Assembly (NCBI GenBank): GCA_963922205.1
Contig: CAWUHX010000047.1
Coordinates: forward strand, 62,001 to 126,000
DNA length: 64,000 bases
Direction: 5' to 3'
Origin: Romanomermis culicivorax
Lineage: Eukaryota > Nematoda > Enoplea > Mermithida > Mermithidae
The position numbers and the translations under genes are program-made. This document shows positions 63,101 to 64,000 of this stretch, piece by piece. The notes under the pieces were generated by a model that was not told where the DNA came from, searched no databases, and saw only the letters and a program-made list of their open reading frames with translations. The first letter of the stretch is position 1, and every line of letters begins with the position of its first letter.

Positions 63101-64000
63101 AAGAGGTGCACATTGCCGAATCCATAGTTTGAGCGTGGCGAAGCAACAAATCGTTAACGTAGGAATATTTGGCGGCAGAACACTGTGAAGCCAAAAGCAC
63201 GGCCAACGGCATAAAAGATGTTAGCTGTGGGAACCAGTCGCCGTCCACCTGTAAAAAACTAAAAATGGTGGAGGGGTGATAAGGGTAGTGAGTACCCTGG
63301 TAAGTTCACTCACGGAGTGGTTGGTCAGTGGAGATGCGTTCGATCCACATGTCGTCAACTTCATGCGGAATCGGTGGCAGCGCGGTGTCCGTTTTGAATG
63401 GAAGGCAATCACGAATAGCCAATTTTTACATGGGCGAAATCGGAAAGTTGAGTAATTCGATGAGCCGGTCCGTGAGATTACTCTTTATGGCCCACATGAG
63501 GGCTGCTCGAAGGCGTTTCGGATCATTGAATATCGATCGAGGTTGGAGGGCTGGGTCTTCGTCATCGGAGACGCCCGGTGATTTGCTCCTCTCGTCTTTC
63601 TGTTTCTTCTTCTTTTTCTTGGGCATTTTTGGAGTGGTGAGCAGCTTCGGATGGGTTGTACCCGTCAACACTTTTGGAAAACCGTTGGGCACCATTCCTA
63701 AAAAAAGACTGAAAGTGGTCGGACGATGTGCAATCGTACATGAAAAATTTGTAAGCAGAAAGAACCTCGTCTTGCATAATTGCAGGGAGGGCGATTTGTG
63801 AAATGGTAGGATAAATTCGAATAGTGGAGTCAGGGGGTAGAACATCCGACAACATGAGGTTGTGAAAAGGGGCGATGATTGTCTTGGCATGATGGTCAAT
63901 TTTGGCAGCGTCCAACAATTCATGGGGAAACAACGCAGGGGTGTTGTTTACCTCGGGGATGAAGCCGTAACGGCCAAAGGCCAAGAACAGTAGGAGCGGG
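60143..64000 (-). pseudogene. Broken long ORF of the mermithid LTR element
   Basis: Minus-strand segments in different frames follow one protein: 64000-63700 (FIPEVNNTPALFPHELLDAA), 63700-63426 (RSIFNDPKRLRAALMWAIKS), 63420-63313 (CLPFKTDTALPPIPHEVDDM), 63251-62478 ([20 protein letters not shown]), 62490-61700 ([17 protein letters not shown] to DCHGQPIRRPRRYKHSLKRK), 61704-61437 ([20 protein letters not shown]), about 61290-60860 (TTTVTHTTSLRPTAPTSVQS, with two stops) and 60850-60143 ([10 protein letters not shown] to [22 protein letters not shown]). I recall this order of motifs from predicted R. culicivorax proteins. The last part and the HGxPIR motif are homologous to the left ORF at 1-1371. 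Frameshifts near 62485, 61700 and 60855, a phase mismatch near 63300 and internal stops show it is dead, unless they are assembly indels. Function unknown. Confidence 0.7.

Larger units (their letters stand above)
58962..64000 (-). mobile_element. 3' part of a second LTR retrotransposon (right copy)
   Basis: On the minus strand a long, damaged coding region (64000-60143) is followed by a polypurine tract (59520-59513) and a 551-bp LTR with 7-bp inverted ends. It continues beyond the right edge. No reverse transcriptase or integrase is in the visible 4.4 kb, so either pol lies upstream of this ORF or the element is non-autonomous. Confidence 0.65.

Overview
The window is eukaryotic and AT-rich. 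It carries a few intron-rich host genes, all on the minus strand, set in a dense and much-nested field of transposable elements. Introns follow GT-AG with T-rich TTTCAG-type acceptors, as in nematodes. The repeated protein family at both window ends has short motifs that I recognise from memory as characteristic of the mermithid nematode Romanomermis culicivorax. I infer a mermithid nematode, probably Romanomermis; a database search is needed to confirm this.

Layout. 1-2315: 3' part of an LTR retrotransposon on the plus strand, with an intact SR-rich ORF, a polypurine tract and the start of an LTR. 2320-11890: no genes seen, only repeats. 11892-13169: GPATCH11-like gene. 14241-14869: three tandem tRNA-derived units. 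15000-22500: nested non-autonomous DNA transposons. 23014-27139: complete ACBD3 (GCP60) gene in 8 exons. 27800-33600: more nested elements. 33731-35201: unrecognised spliced gene. 35340-43843: ten-exon zinc-finger gene whose introns hold a hAT relic, a minisatellite and a Penelope-like foldback. 44000-51430: repeat field. 51625-53495: BPHL-like alpha/beta hydrolase with Cys in place of the catalytic Ser. 55574-57781: doubtful two-exon gene. 58962-64000: 3' part of a second LTR retrotransposon on the minus strand; its ORF is related to the left one but broken by frameshifts and stops.

The host genes do not form a pathway. ACBD3 is a Golgi scaffold, GPATCH11 a nuclear RNA-associated G-patch protein, BPHL an esterase-type hydrolase and the zinc-finger gene probably an RNA-binding protein. 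The main biology is the mobile DNA. Several families of short inverted-repeat elements (called A, B, E and so on below) carry 8-bp target duplications of hAT type and insert into one another, notably into G-runs. Many unrelated-looking families share a GC-rich palindrome of the form GGCGC-GAA-GCGCC followed by AAAATTTT. The two LTR-element ends suggest a lineage with a long extra ORF just upstream of the 3' LTR.
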